Shown here piece after piece: positions 22,831 through 32,463 of a DNA stretch of 64,000 bases. Below the pieces are notes generated by a model, which was not told where the DNA came from, made no database searches, and saw nothing but the letters and a program-made list of their open reading frames with translations. Source of the DNA: Ciceribacter lividus (GTDB lineage Bacteria; Pseudomonadota; Alphaproteobacteria; Rhizobiales; Rhizobiaceae); the NCBI RefSeq assembly GCF_003337715.1, contig NZ_QPIX01000002.1, positions 310,001 to 374,000 on the forward strand. Reading direction: 5' to 3'. The position numbers were made by a program, and so were the translations under genes. Numbering within the stretch: position 1 is the first letter of the stretch; the number at the start of each line of letters is the position of its first letter.

Positions 22831-25182
22831 TCAGTGCCGCCCGCGCCGTGCCCGCGTGCCCGGCTGCTTCTTGCCGCGACGGGTGGTCTTGTGGAACGAG
22901 CGGATTGCCGTCGGCATTTCGCGACCCTCGCTCAGCATTTCGAATCGCAGCGCGCCGGCGAGCGGCACCGCTTCGACGAGCTTCACCAGGACTGCGTCTC
23001 CGAGCCGGTAGCCGAGACCGGTCTTCTCACCGGAGAGCGCCTGGTGTGCCTCGTCGTAGATATAGTAGTCCCGCCCCAGCGTTGACACCGGCACGAAACC
23101 ATCGGCGCCGAACTGCGGCAATGTGACAAATAGGCCCGCCTTGGTCACACCCGAGACGCGGCCGTCGAATTCCTGGCCGATGCGGCCCGCGAGGTGGTGG
23201 GCAATGAGCCGGTTCACGGTATCGCGCTCCGCCGCCATTGCCCGCCGTTCGAAGGTGGAGATCTCGGCGGCGATATCGTCGAGCGCAGCCTCCTCGTCGG
23301 GGCTGATGCCCCCTTCGCCGAGACCGAGAGAACCGATCAGCGCACGATGCACAATGAGGTCGGCATAGCGCCGTATGGGCGAGGTGAAGTGCGCATACTT
23401 CAACAGGTTGAGGCCGAAATGTCCGATATTTTCCGGACTGTAGATCGCCTGGCTCTGCGAGCGCAGCACCATCTCGTTGACCATGGTCTGGTGCGGCGTG
23501 TCGAGGGCGCTCGCCAGGATGCCGTTGAAGCTGTTGGAGCGCAGCTGCCCGCCCTTCGCCATGTTGATGCCGATGGTCGCCAGGAATTCGCGAAGCGCCT
23601 CCTGCTTGGAAAGCGCCGGCGCGTCGTGGATACGGTAGACGAGCGGCTGGCGCTTCTTTTCGAGCGTCTCGGCCGCGGCCACGTTCGCCTGGATCATCAT
23701 CTCCTCGATGAGCTTGTGCGCATCGAGCCGTTCGGGAATGAAGACGCGATCGACGGTGCCGTCGGGCTTCAGCAGGATCTTGCGCTCAGGCATGTCGAGT
23801 TCGAGTGGCTGGCGGCGGTCGCGACCGCGCTTCAGCACCTCGTAGGCGTGCCAGAGCGGCTTCAGGATCGTGTCGAGAAGCGGTCCGGCCTTGTCGTCCG
23901 GCGCGCCGTCGATCGCCGCCTGCGCCTGCGCGTAGGAGAGCTTGGCCGCACTTCTCATCATGATCCGGTGGAAGGTGTGGCCGGCCTTGCGGCCTTCCTT
24001 CGAGAAGACCATGCGGACGGCGAGTGCCGGCCGGTCGACACCCTCCCTGAGCGAGCAGAGATCGTTCGAGATGCGTTCGGGCAGCATCGGAACGACCCGG
24101 TCGGGGAAGTAGACCGAATTGCCGCGCTTCAGCGCCTCGCGGTCGAGCTGCGATTTCGGTCGCACGTACCAGGAGACGTCGGCGATCGCGACGGTGACGA
24201 TCACGCCGCCGGGATTGTCCGGCGAGGTGTCGGGCTCGGCATAGACCGCATCGTCGTGGTCCTTGGCGTCGGCCGGGTCGATGGTGATCAGCGGCAGATC
24301 GCGCCAGTCCTCCCGATGCGACATGCCGGCGAGCTTCACCGTTTCGACCTCGGTGAGGACGGCGGGCGGAAAGATGTGCGGGATGCCGTGCGCGTGGATC
24401 GCGATCATCGAGATCGCCTTTTCGGACGCGACGGAGCCGATCACCGAAAGCACACGGCCGCGCGGCAGGCCGAACCGGCTGCTGCGGGCGATTTCCGCCT
24501 CGACGAGATCGCCGTCCTTTGCCTCGGCCCGGTCGGCACTGTCGATCAGCATTTCCGCGTCGCGCCGGTCGATCGGCATCAGCCGTCCGCCGCCGCCCGG
24601 CGTTTCGCGGAAGACGCCGAGCATGGCGTTGCGACGCTTGTCGAGTATCTTGATGACCCGTGCGGTGTAGGCGGGGCCTGCACGATCCTTCGCCGGAAAG
24701 ATCTTGGCGAGAACCCGGTCTCCGAGCCCGCCGACGGGCGCCTTGCCCTTGGCGCGATCGGAGCTCGACTGGCGGATTGCGACGGCAGGTGCGACACCGA
24801 GCTCGTCCGCCCATTCGGCGGGCCGGGCGATCAGCTCGCCGTCCTTGTCGCGGGTGGTGATGTCGAGAACCGCGACCGAGGGCAGGGCGCCGGGACGCAT
24901 CAGCGTTTTGCGGTTCTTCTCGACGAGGCCGTCGTCCGCGAGCGCGCGCAGCACGTCCTTCAGCTCGACACGCGCCTCGCCCTTGAGGCCGAAGGCCTTG
25001 GCGATCTCGCGCTTGGAGGCACGATCCGGGTTCTCCGCGATGAAGCGCAGCAGCACTTCGCGCGAGGGAACGGCTCCGTGGATGATCGGCAGGTCATCGC
25101 CTGACGTCTCAGTCTCTCCCCGCTGGGTCTTGCCTCGGCGGGTGGTTGCGGAGCGGCTCGTGTCGCGCGTTGGCTTCTTCAA
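22831..25182 (-). CDS. rnr: Ribonuclease R
   Basis: 783 residues. 3'-5' exoribonuclease that degrades structured RNA. Domain order: N-terminal winged helix, cold-shock domain, catalytic RNB domain with the metal-binding ITIDPADAKDHDDAVYAE, then an S1 domain (FDGRVSGVTKAGLFVTL) and a basic tail. It begins four bases after the topA stop, so the two are one unit. Length and motifs are complete. Confidence 0.95.
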   Translation of the reverse strand: MKKPTRDTSRSATTRRGKTQRGETETSGDDLPIIHGAVPSREVLLRFIAENPDRASKREIAKAFGLKGEARVELKDVLRALADDGLVEKNRKTLMRPGALPSVAVLDITTRDKDGELIARPAEWADELGVAPAVAIRQSSSDRAKGKAPVGGLGDRVLAKIFPAKDRAGPAYTARVIKILDKRRNAMLGVFRETPGGGGRLMPIDRRDAEMLIDSADRAEAKDGDLVEAEIARSSRFGLPRGRVLSVIGSVASEKAISMIAIHAHGIPHIFPPAVLTEVETVKLAGMSHREDWRDLPLITIDPADAKDHDDAVYAEPDTSPDNPGGVIVTVAIADVSWYVRPKSQLDREALKRGNSVYFPDRVVPMLPERISNDLCSLREGVDRPALAVRMVFSKEGRKAGHTFHRIMMRSAAKLSYAQAQAAIDGAPDDKAGPLLDTILKPLWHAYEVLKRGRDRRQPLELDMPERKILLKPDGTVDRVFIPERLDAHKLIEEMMIQANVAAAETLEKKRQPLVYRIHDAPALSKQEALREFLATIGINMAKGGQLRSNSFNGILASALDTPHQTMVNEMVLRSQSQAIYSPENIGHFGLNLLKYAHFTSPIRRYADLIVHRALIGSLGLGEGGISPDEEAALDDIAAEISTFERRAMAAERDTVNRLIAHHLAGRIGQEFDGRVSGVTKAGLFVTLPQFGADGFVPVSTLGRDYYIYDEAHQALSGEKTGLGYRLGDAVLVKLVEAVPLAGALRFEMLSEGREMPTAIRSFHKTTRRGKKQPGTRARRGRH

Positions 25183-25185
25183 TCG

Positions 25186-27846
25186 TCAGCTCTTCTTCGC
25201 TTTCGAGGCCGTCTTGGCCTTCGGTTTCGCCGCTGTCTTCGTCTTGGTGGCCTTGGTGCCGCCTTCGGACTTTGCCACCTTGGTCGAGGTCTTTTTCGCC
25301 TTGGTGCCGGCCTTGCCGCCGGACTTGCCGGCCTTTTCGGCGATCAGCACCAGCGCTTCCTCGACGGTGACAGACTGCGGGTCCTTGCCCTTCGGCAGGG
25401 TGGCATTCACCTTACCCCAATTGACGTAAGGACCATAGCGTCCGTCGCGGACGGTGATCGCGCCGCCATCGGGATGCTCGCCGAGCTCCTTGAGTGCCGC
25501 CTGGGCGGTTCGTCCGCGGCCTCCGGGTCCCTTGCTCTGCTTTTCCGCCAAAACTGTGACCGCACGGTTGAGGCCGATCGAGAACACGTCCTCGATGCTG
25601 TCGAGATTGGCGTAGGTGCCGTCATGCAGGACGAACGGTCCGTAGCGGCCGAGGCCGGCCGAAATCATCTTGCCGCTCTCGGGATGCTTGCCGACGTCGC
25701 GCGGGAGCGAAAGCAGGGCCAGCGCCTTCTCGTAGTCGATGGCTGCCGCAGTCCAGCCCTTCGGCAGGGAGGAACGCTTGGCCTCCTTGCCTTCTCCGCG
25801 CTGGACGTAGGGGCCGAAGCGACCGCTGCGAAGCGTGATCTCCTCGCCGGTAACGGGGTCCTTGCCGAGGTTCTTCGTCTCGGGCACGCCCGAAGCCTCG
25901 GCGTCGGCACCACCCTCGGAGGAGAGCTGGCGGGTGTAGTTGCACTCCGGATAGTTGGAGCAGCCGACGAAGGCGCCATACTTGCCGAGCTTCAGCGACA
26001 GCTGGCCGGTACCGCAGACCTGGCAGATGCGCGGGTCCGAACCGTCGTCGCGCTTCGGGAAGACCAGCGGCGCGAGAGCCTCGTTCAGCGCGTCGAGTAC
26101 GTTGGTGACGCGCAGTTCCTTGGTGTCTTCGATCTGGGAGAAGAAATCGCGCCAGAAGTCCCGGAGCACGTCCTTCCAGTTCAGCTCGCCGGCGGAGATC
26201 TGGTCCAGCTTCTCTTCGAGATCGGCGGTGAAGTCGTACTCGACATACTTGGTGAAGAAGCTCTCTAGGAAGGCCGTCACCAGCCGGCCCTTCGCCTGGG
26301 GGATGAGCTTGCGCTTGTCGATCGTCACATAGTCGCGGTCGCGGAGCGTGGCGAGCGTCGCCGCGTAGGTCGACGGGCGGCCGATGCCGAGCTCTTCCAT
26401 CTTCTTGATCAGCGAGGCCTCCGAATAGCGCGGCGGCGGCTCGGTGAAGTGCTGGCTGGCATTCACCTTGCGCTTTTCCAGCATTTCGCGGGCATTGATT
26501 TCCGGCAGGCGACCGCTTTCGTCGTCGTCCTCGCCGGTCTCGTTCTCGTCGCGCTGATCGGTATAGGCGGCCAGGAAGCCGTCGAAGCGGACGACGGAGC
26601 CGACGGCGCGCAGGCCCGCCTTCTCGCCGTTGCGGTCGGCGAGGATTTCCGCGGTCGTGCGCTCGATCTCGGCCGAAGCCATCTGGCTGGCGATGCCGCG
26701 TTTCCAGATCAGTTCGTAGAGCCGCAACTGGTCGGAATCGAGATGGCTGCGGACCTTGGCCGGAATCCGGTTGAAATCGGTCGGACGGATCGCCTCGTGG
26801 GCTTCCTGCGCATTCTTCGCCTTGGTCGAGTAGAAGCGGGCCTTCTCGGGCAGGTAGCGGGGACCGAACTGGTCGCCGATCGCGTGGCGTGCCGCGTCGA
26901 TCGCTTCCGGTGCCATCTGCACGCCGTCGGTACGCATATAAGTAATGAGACCGACCGTCTCGCCGCCGATGTCGATACCCTCGTAGAGTCTCTGGGCGAC
27001 CTGCATGGTACGCGAGGCGGAGAAGCCGAGTTGGGATGAGGCAGCCTGCTGCAGCGTCGAGGTCGTGAAGGGCGGTCCCGGATTGCGCTTGACGGGCTTT
27101 GCCTCGACACTTTCGACGACGTAGCGGGCGCCTTCCAGCAGGTCCTTGATCCGTCCGGCGGCTTCGCCGTTCTTGATCGAGTTCGTCTGGATGCGCTTGC
27201 CGTCGGCGGAAACGAGGCGCGCCTCGAACTCGTCGCCGCGCGGCGTCTTCAGGAGCGCCGAGATCTGCCAGTATTCCTCGGCGACGAAGCGCTCGATTTC
27301 CGTTTCCCGGTCGCAGACGAGGCGAAGCGCCACCGACTGCACGCGGCCGGCCGAACGTGCGCCCGGAAGCTTGCGCCAGAGAACCGGCGACAGGTTGAAG
27401 CCGACGAGATAGTCCAGCGCCCGGCGGGCGAGATAGGCATCGACCAGTGCCTCGTCGATGTCGCGCGGCTGCGCCATCGCGTCGAGCACGGCCTTCTTGG
27501 TGATCGCGTTGAAGACGACGCGCTTGACCGGCTTGCCGTTCAGCACCTTCTTCTTCTTCAGAAGATCGAGAACATGCCAGGAAATAGCTTCCCCTTCGCG
27601 ATCCGGGTCGGTCGCGAGGAAGAGGCCGTCGGAGTTCTTGACCGCGTCGGCGATGTCCTTCATTCGCTTCGCGGAGGCACCGTCAACCTCCCACACCATT
27701 TCGAAGTCGTCGTCCGGTCGCACAGAACCGTCCTTGGCCGGCAGGTCGCGGACGTGACCGAAAGAGGCGAGGACCTTGTATCCGGAACCGAGATACTTGT
27801 TGATCGTCTTGGCTTTGGCTGGAGATTCAACGACTACGACATTCAT
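25186..27846 (-). CDS. topA: DNA topoisomerase I
   Basis: 886 residues. Type IA topoisomerase that relaxes negative supercoils. The Toprim domain begins MNVVVVESPAKAKTINKYLG. The catalytic tyrosine is in GLITYMRTDGVQ. One four-cysteine zinc ribbon (CQVCG...CSNYPEC) follows, then several zinc-free topoisomerase C-terminal repeats with GRYGPYV-like motifs and a lysine-rich tail ending KAKTASKAKKS. It precedes rnr by four bases. Confidence 0.96.
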   Translation of the reverse strand: MNVVVVESPAKAKTINKYLGSGYKVLASFGHVRDLPAKDGSVRPDDDFEMVWEVDGASAKRMKDIADAVKNSDGLFLATDPDREGEAISWHVLDLLKKKKVLNGKPVKRVVFNAITKKAVLDAMAQPRDIDEALVDAYLARRALDYLVGFNLSPVLWRKLPGARSAGRVQSVALRLVCDRETEIERFVAEEYWQISALLKTPRGDEFEARLVSADGKRIQTNSIKNGEAAGRIKDLLEGARYVVESVEAKPVKRNPGPPFTTSTLQQAASSQLGFSASRTMQVAQRLYEGIDIGGETVGLITYMRTDGVQMAPEAIDAARHAIGDQFGPRYLPEKARFYSTKAKNAQEAHEAIRPTDFNRIPAKVRSHLDSDQLRLYELIWKRGIASQMASAEIERTTAEILADRNGEKAGLRAVGSVVRFDGFLAAYTDQRDENETGEDDDESGRLPEINAREMLEKRKVNASQHFTEPPPRYSEASLIKKMEELGIGRPSTYAATLATLRDRDYVTIDKRKLIPQAKGRLVTAFLESFFTKYVEYDFTADLEEKLDQISAGELNWKDVLRDFWRDFFSQIEDTKELRVTNVLDALNEALAPLVFPKRDDGSDPRICQVCGTGQLSLKLGKYGAFVGCSNYPECNYTRQLSSEGGADAEASGVPETKNLGKDPVTGEEITLRSGRFGPYVQRGEGKEAKRSSLPKGWTAAAIDYEKALALLSLPRDVGKHPESGKMISAGLGRYGPFVLHDGTYANLDSIEDVFSIGLNRAVTVLAEKQSKGPGGRGRTAQAALKELGEHPDGGAITVRDGRYGPYVNWGKVNATLPKGKDPQSVTVEEALVLIAEKAGKSGGKAGTKAKKTSTKVAKSEGGTKATKTKTAAKPKAKTASKAKKS

Positions 27847-28012
27847 GCTTTTTCTCTGTACAAGCCAGCGGACCTTTGATCTTCAGCACGGCTGAAACCG
27901 GTACGTTGCGTTATAGGCTCCCCGACATGGACAGGGATTCGCCTCCGGTCAAGGGGGAGGTGTCATTTTCTCAAGTTCAACGCAGTGCAACCAAAGGGAG
28001 CAATCGTTAAAG

Positions 28013-28040
28013 TTGCAATTCTAGATAAATTGTCTATCCT
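28013..28040 (+). promoter_or_regulatory. Candidate promoter of the 70-aa gene
   Basis: TTGCAA, 16 bases, TATCCT, in an AT-rich stretch (TAAAGTTGCAATTCTAGATAAATTG region) between topA and the small gene. Confidence 0.4.
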
Positions 28041-28103
28041 CGTCTTTGTTGATGTGCAGCCGTCCGGCGTGACCGGGCATTTTTGGATCTGGGGGATAGG
28101 ACA

Positions 28104-28316
28104 ATGGTTCCGAATTTTCTTGACGGCAACGGGGACGGCTTGCGGGTACGCGAAAATATGGCCTATGTCCGCCAGATACTTGGCGAACTGCGCAACGTGG
28201 CGCAGCGGGAAGGTGCAGACATGCTTTGCTACCTGATCGAGATGGCCTATCTGGAGGCGGGCGACATTCAGGCCGGGCGAAGGGGCCTTTCAGTCCGTCA
28301 TGGCCAGGGAGACTAG
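28104..28316 (+). CDS. Conserved-looking 70-aa protein in the topA-dprA gap
   Basis: 70 residues, start ATG 28104 with GGGGATAGGA just before it. Amphipathic helices ([36 protein letters not shown]) and no membrane segment. A promoter-like TTGCAA-16-TATCCT lies about 70-100 bases upstream. The gene is divergent from topA, and its last 27 bases overlap the 3' end of dprA on the other strand. I do not recognise the family; codon use and the ribosome site support a real gene. Confidence 0.65.
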   Translation: MVPNFLDGNGDGLRVRENMAYVRQILGELRNVAQREGADMLCYLIEMAYLEAGDIQAGRRGLSVRHGQGD

Positions 28317-29444
28317 ACCGCCGGCATGGCGATGAAGCCGTCCGGCGATATCGAGTTCCAGCAGCACCAGATAGACGGATGACGCCGATAGCCCGGTGTG
28401 GCGGATGATGTCGTCGATCTCGACAGGTGTCGGGCCCAAGGCGTCGATGATGCGTGTCCGTTCGTTCTCGGTCGGTGGCGGCTGCAACGCCTTCTCCTCT
28501 CCATCTCCTTCCGGCTCGTCGGCTCGTGGCGGCGTGGCGTTCTCCACGCCCGCGATCGGCGCGAGCGCCTGCAGGATGTCCTCGGGGCCGGTGGTGACGA
28601 TTGCTCCATCCTTGAGAAGCCCGTTGGTGCCGTGACATCGAGGATCGAGGGGGGAACCGGGCACTGCGAAGACGAGCCGACCGAACTCGCCGGCAAGCCG
28701 TGCCGTTATCAGCGAGCCGGAGCGGCTCGCCGCCTCGATGACGACGGCGCCGAGCGCTGCGCCGGCTATCAGGCGGTTGCGGCGGGGGAAGTCGCGCGCC
28801 CGCGCCTCCCAGCCGAACGGCATCTCGCTGATGGCGAGCCCGCGGCCGTTACAGATTTCGTCGAGAAGAGCGGCGTTTTCGGGAGGGTAGGGGCGATCGA
28901 GCCCGCCGGCCATGGCGGCAATCGTTCCCGTGTCGAGGCTTGCGCGATGGGCGGCGGTATCGATGCCGCGCGCCAGTCCGGAAATGATGCCGTAGCCCGC
29001 CCTGCCGAGTTCACGCGCGATCAGGCTCGCGAACTTGACGCCGGCGATCGAGGCATTGCGCGAGCCGACGATGCCGACATAGGCAAGCCGGGTCGCCGAA
29101 AGGTCGCCGCGTGCCGCAAGGAGGGGCGGTGCGCCGTCGATCTGTCGCAGTGCCGGCGGATAGTCCGGCTCGCCGATGCCGATGAAGGTGGCGCCGAGGC
29201 GCCGGGCCGTTTCGAGTTCGCGGACTGCATCGGCCTCGCTGGCGATGCGAATAGGCCGCGCCGAGCCGCCGCGGCGTGACAGCTCCGGCAGGGCGGCGAG
29301 CGCCGCCTCGGCATTTCCGAAATGGTTGATGAGGTCGCGAAAGGTCGCGGGCCCTACATTATCGCTTCGGATCAGCCGCAGCCAGGCGATCCGTTGTCTT
29401 TCCGTCAGCGCAATCCCGTTCCGTCTTGCGCTGCGCTCGGGCAT
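28290..29444 (-). CDS. dprA: DNA-processing protein DprA
   Basis: 384 residues. Binds incoming single-stranded DNA and loads RecA in natural transformation; widely conserved in non-competent bacteria too. An N-terminal SAM-like region is followed by the Rossmann fold with [25 protein letters not shown] and [19 protein letters not shown]-terminal winged helix (near 320-375) ends the protein. It starts four bases from the plsY stop, completing a pyrB-pyrC'-plsY-dprA unit. Confidence 0.94.
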   Translation of the reverse strand: MPERSARRNGIALTERQRIAWLRLIRSDNVGPATFRDLINHFGNAEAALAALPELSRRGGSARPIRIASEADAVRELETARRLGATFIGIGEPDYPPALRQIDGAPPLLAARGDLSATRLAYVGIVGSRNASIAGVKFASLIARELGRAGYGIISGLARGIDTAAHRASLDTGTIAAMAGGLDRPYPPENAALLDEICNGRGLAISEMPFGWEARARDFPRRNRLIAGAALGAVVIEAASRSGSLITARLAGEFGRLVFAVPGSPLDPRCHGTNGLLKDGAIVTTGPEDILQALAPIAGVENATPPRADEPEGDGEEKALQPPPTENERTRIIDALGPTPVEIDDIIRHTGLSASSVYLVLLELDIAGRLHRHAGGLVSLAMTD

Positions 29445-29448
29445 GCGC

Positions 29449-30066
29449 CTATCCCTTTTGTCCGATCCGGCTTTCCGTTCCCGCGATCAGGCGCTCGATA
29501 TTGGCCTTGTGCCGCCACCAGGAAACGACGGTCATGATCGCGGTCACGATGGCGGCTTCCTCGGCGCCAGTAATCCACAATACAACCGGAATGACAAGGG
29601 TTGCGACCAAGGCGGACAACGAGGAGTAGCGAGTCAGGAAGGCGATCGACAGCCACACGACCGCGAAGACGGCGACCATCAACGGCATGACTCCGAGCAG
29701 CGTGCCGATATAGGTTGCGACACCCTTGCCGCCCTTGAAGCCGAGCCACACCGGGAAGAGGTGCCCGATGAAGGCGGCAAAACCGGCGAGGAGCCCCGCA
29801 TTGGCGCCGAACACCGCCTGGGCGGCCACTGCGGCCGCGGTCGCCTTCAGCGCGTCGAGCAGCAGGGTCGCCGCCGCGAGCTTCTTGTTGCCGGTCCTGA
29901 GCACGTTGGTGGCGCCGATATTGCCGGACCCGATCTGCCGCAGGTCGCCGTGGCCCGCCATACGGGTGAGGATGAGGCCGAAGGGGATGGAGCCCAGGAG
30001 ATAGCCCAGACTCAGCACCGCGATCAGCGCCGGCAGGCCGATTTGCAGGAAATTAACGTTCGCCAC
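29449..30066 (-). CDS. plsY: Glycerol-3-phosphate acyltransferase PlsY
   Basis: 205 residues, about five to seven membrane helices. It acylates glycerol-3-phosphate from acyl-phosphate in the inner membrane, the first step of phospholipid synthesis. Family motifs are seen: [28 protein letters not shown], and [13 protein letters not shown]. It sits between pyrC' and dprA with short gaps, the usual alphaproteobacterial arrangement. Confidence 0.95.
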   Translation of the reverse strand: MANVNFLQIGLPALIAVLSLGYLLGSIPFGLILTRMAGHGDLRQIGSGNIGATNVLRTGNKKLAAATLLLDALKATAAAVAAQAVFGANAGLLAGFAAFIGHLFPVWLGFKGGKGVATYIGTLLGVMPLMVAVFAVVWLSIAFLTRYSSLSALVATLVIPVVLWITGAEEAAIVTAIMTVVSWWRHKANIERLIAGTESRIGQKG

Positions 30067-30087
30067 GGTGTCCCCCCGTCTTTTGTT

Positions 30088-31386
30088 TTAGAGCGAATGC
30101 ACGCACCGACCGCGGACATAGGTCGACACTGCCCGTCCGGAAAAGCGCGCGTCCTCGAACGGCGTGTTCTTGGAACGCGAAACGATCGCTTCCTTGGAGA
30201 CGAGCCAGGGCTCGTCGAGGTCGATGAGCGTGATGTCGGCCGGAGCTCCCGGCTTCAGTGTGCCCGCTTCGAGCCCGAAGATACGGGCCGGCCGCGTCGA
30301 CATGGCATCGATCAGCCGCATCAGCGACACCTGGCCGCTATGGTGCAGGCGAAGGGCGGCGGACAGCATCGTTTCGAGCCCGATCGCACCGTCGGCGGCG
30401 TCGGAGAACGGCAGGCGCTTGGTGTCGACGTCCTGCGGATCGTGCGAGGAAACGATGATGTCGACGGTGCCGTCGGCAATCGCCTCGACCATGGCCATGC
30501 GGTCGTCCTCCGAGCGCAGCGGCGGCGACAGCTTGAAGAAGGTGCGGTACTCGCCGATGTCGTTCTCGTTCAGCGACAGGTGGTTGATCGAGACGGCGCA
30601 GGTAACATTCGCCCCGCGCTCGCGGGCAACCCGGATCGCCTCGGCCGACTCGGGGACGGAGATCTTTGCCGCATGATATTTCGCGCGGGTCAGCGTCGCG
30701 ATCCTGAGGTCGCGTTCGAGCGGGATGATCTCGGCCTCCTTGGGAACGCCGGAAAGCCCGAGCCAGCTCGCAAGCAGGCCCTCGTTCATCACGCCGTTGG
30801 CACCGAGATACTTGTCCTTCGGCTCGAGTGCGATGACGGCGGAAAATTCCCGCGCATAGGTCATAGCGCGCCGCAGGACCTGCGTGTCGTGGAGCCCGTG
30901 ACGACCGTTGGTGAAGGCGACGGCGCCTGCTTCCTGCAGGAGGCCCATCTCGGTCATTTCGACGCCATCAAGCCCCTTCGTCAGGGCCGCCGCCGGATAG
31001 ACATTGACGAGGGCGGTGTCGCGGGCGGTCTTGCGTACGAATTCGAGCAAAGCAATGTCGTCGATCACCGGGTCGGTGTCCGGCATCACGATGAAGGAGG
31101 TGACACCGCCCGCGGCCGCCGCACGGCTGGCCGAGGCAATGGTTTCGCGGTGTTCCGCGCCCGGTTCGCCGGTGAAGACGCGCGCGTCCACGAGACCCGG
31201 AACTGCGGTGAGCCCGCGGCAGTCGCGCACCTCCGCGCCGTCGGGTGCACCCTGGTTCAGCGCGTCTGCGCCGGCCGCGGCGATGCGGCCGTCGGCCCCG
31301 ACGATGATCGTCCCGACCTCGTCGATGCTGCGGGACGGATCGACGATCCGGACATTCTTCAAGACGAGGGGCGTGGTCGTGCTCAT
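30088..31386 (-). CDS. pyrC: Dihydroorotase-like protein, predicted catalytically inactive (PyrC')
   Basis: 432 residues, amidohydrolase fold. Nearly all metal ligands of active type I dihydroorotase are lost. The HxH of DxHxH is RxF in DARVF (67-71). The bridging-site D is N160 in FTNGRHG. The H of MAHCED is replaced in IALEPKD (185-191). The catalytic TDHAPH is SSHDPQ (313-318). Only H269 (INHLSL) remains. It overlaps pyrB by four bases (ATGA). In Pseudomonas such a PyrC' is a structural partner needed by PyrB; I infer that role here, which implies an active dihydroorotase elsewhere in the genome. Confidence 0.88.
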   Translation of the reverse strand: MSTTTPLVLKNVRIVDPSRSIDEVGTIIVGADGRIAAAGADALNQGAPDGAEVRDCRGLTAVPGLVDARVFTGEPGAEHRETIASASRAAAAGGVTSFIVMPDTDPVIDDIALLEFVRKTARDTALVNVYPAAALTKGLDGVEMTEMGLLQEAGAVAFTNGRHGLHDTQVLRRAMTYAREFSAVIALEPKDKYLGANGVMNEGLLASWLGLSGVPKEAEIIPLERDLRIATLTRAKYHAAKISVPESAEAIRVARERGANVTCAVSINHLSLNENDIGEYRTFFKLSPPLRSEDDRMAMVEAIADGTVDIIVSSHDPQDVDTKRLPFSDAADGAIGLETMLSAALRLHHSGQVSLMRLIDAMSTRPARIFGLEAGTLKPGAPADITLIDLDEPWLVSKEAIVSRSKNTPFEDARFSGRAVSTYVRGRCVHSL

Positions 31387-32339
31387 GCGCCCATTCCTTC
31401 CGTTCTCGGACCCTGGTTGCCGGAGACGAGCAGGGCCTCCATCACAGCCATGCGCACCGCGACGCCCATTTCCACCTGCTGCTCGATGACGCTCTGGGGG
31501 CCGTCGGCGACTTCCGAAGCGATTTCGACGCCGCGGTTCATCGGTCCGGGATGCATGACGAGCGCGTCTTCCTTCGCGGCTTTCAGCTTTTCGGCGTCGA
31601 GCCCGTAGAAGTGGAAATATTCGCGGATCGACGGCACGAAGGCGCCCGACATGCGCTCGCGCTGCAGGCGCAGCATCATCACGACGTCGGCATCCTTCAG
31701 GCCTTCCTTCATGTCGTGGAAGACTTCGACGCCCATCTGGGCGATGCCGGCGGGCAGCAGCGTCGCCGGCGCCACGACCCGCACGCGGGCGCCCATGGCG
31801 TTCAGCAGCAGGATGTTGGAGCGGGCGACGCGCGAATGCAGAACGTCGCCGCAGATCGCGACGATGATGCGCGAAAGCTTGCCCTTGGCGCGACGGATCG
31901 TCAGCGCGTCGAGGAGCGCCTGCGTCGGGTGCTCATGCTGGCCGTCGCCGGCGTTGACCACCGAGCATGCGACCTTCTGCGAGAGGAGAGCGGCGGCACC
32001 GGCGGTGGAGTGGCGGATGACCAGCACGTCCGGCCGCATGGCGTTCAGTGTCATCGCAGTGTCGATCAGCGTCTCGCCCTTTTTGACCGAGGACGTGCTG
32101 ACGGACATGTTCATGACGTCCGCGCCGAGCCGCTTGCCGGCAAGCTCGAACGAGGACTGCGTCCGCGTCGAGGCTTCGAAGAAGAGATTGATCTGGGTGA
32201 GGCCACGCAGCGTCGAGGTCTTCTTTTCCCTCTGGCGGCTGATCTTGACGGCGTCGTCGGCCTTGTCGAGCAGGTAGGTGATATCCTGCTCGGTGAGGCC
32301 CTTGATGCCAAGGAGGTGGCGGTGGGGAAAGAAGACCAT
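31383..32339 (-). CDS. pyrB: Aspartate carbamoyltransferase catalytic chain
   Basis: 318 residues. Joins carbamoyl phosphate and aspartate in pyrimidine synthesis. The carbamoyl-phosphate loop is [15 protein letters not shown]; the C-terminal [12 protein letters not shown] is also typical. The start ATG is preceded by AGGAGGA. A promoter-like CTTGCC-17-TTATAG is seen on the minus strand near 32365-32395. No pyrI is present, consistent with a PyrB-PyrC' complex. Confidence 0.96.
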   Translation of the reverse strand: MVFFPHRHLLGIKGLTEQDITYLLDKADDAVKISRQREKKTSTLRGLTQINLFFEASTRTQSSFELAGKRLGADVMNMSVSTSSVKKGETLIDTAMTLNAMRPDVLVIRHSTAGAAALLSQKVACSVVNAGDGQHEHPTQALLDALTIRRAKGKLSRIIVAICGDVLHSRVARSNILLLNAMGARVRVVAPATLLPAGIAQMGVEVFHDMKEGLKDADVVMMLRLQRERMSGAFVPSIREYFHFYGLDAEKLKAAKEDALVMHPGPMNRGVEIASEVADGPQSVIEQQVEMGVAVRMAVMEALLVSGNQGPRTEGMGA

Positions 32340-32463
32340 GGGACTGTCCTCCTGAGATAGTCACGCGGTCTATAAAGATTGCCAGCCGGGGGGGCAAGCA
32401 TGTGCTATGTGGATCGGACTTTGTTCCCCATGTTAAACGAATCACATCTTCCAAAAGACAAAA

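Noticed and set aside
29176-31608. 810-codon plus-strand frame across dprA, plsY and pyrC'
   Set aside because: It crosses three recognisable genes on the opposite strand and shows no family motif.
32430-32450. Possible LexA box GTTC-CCCATGT upstream of aidB
   Set aside because: The second half is TAAA, not GTTC, so it is not a LexA site.
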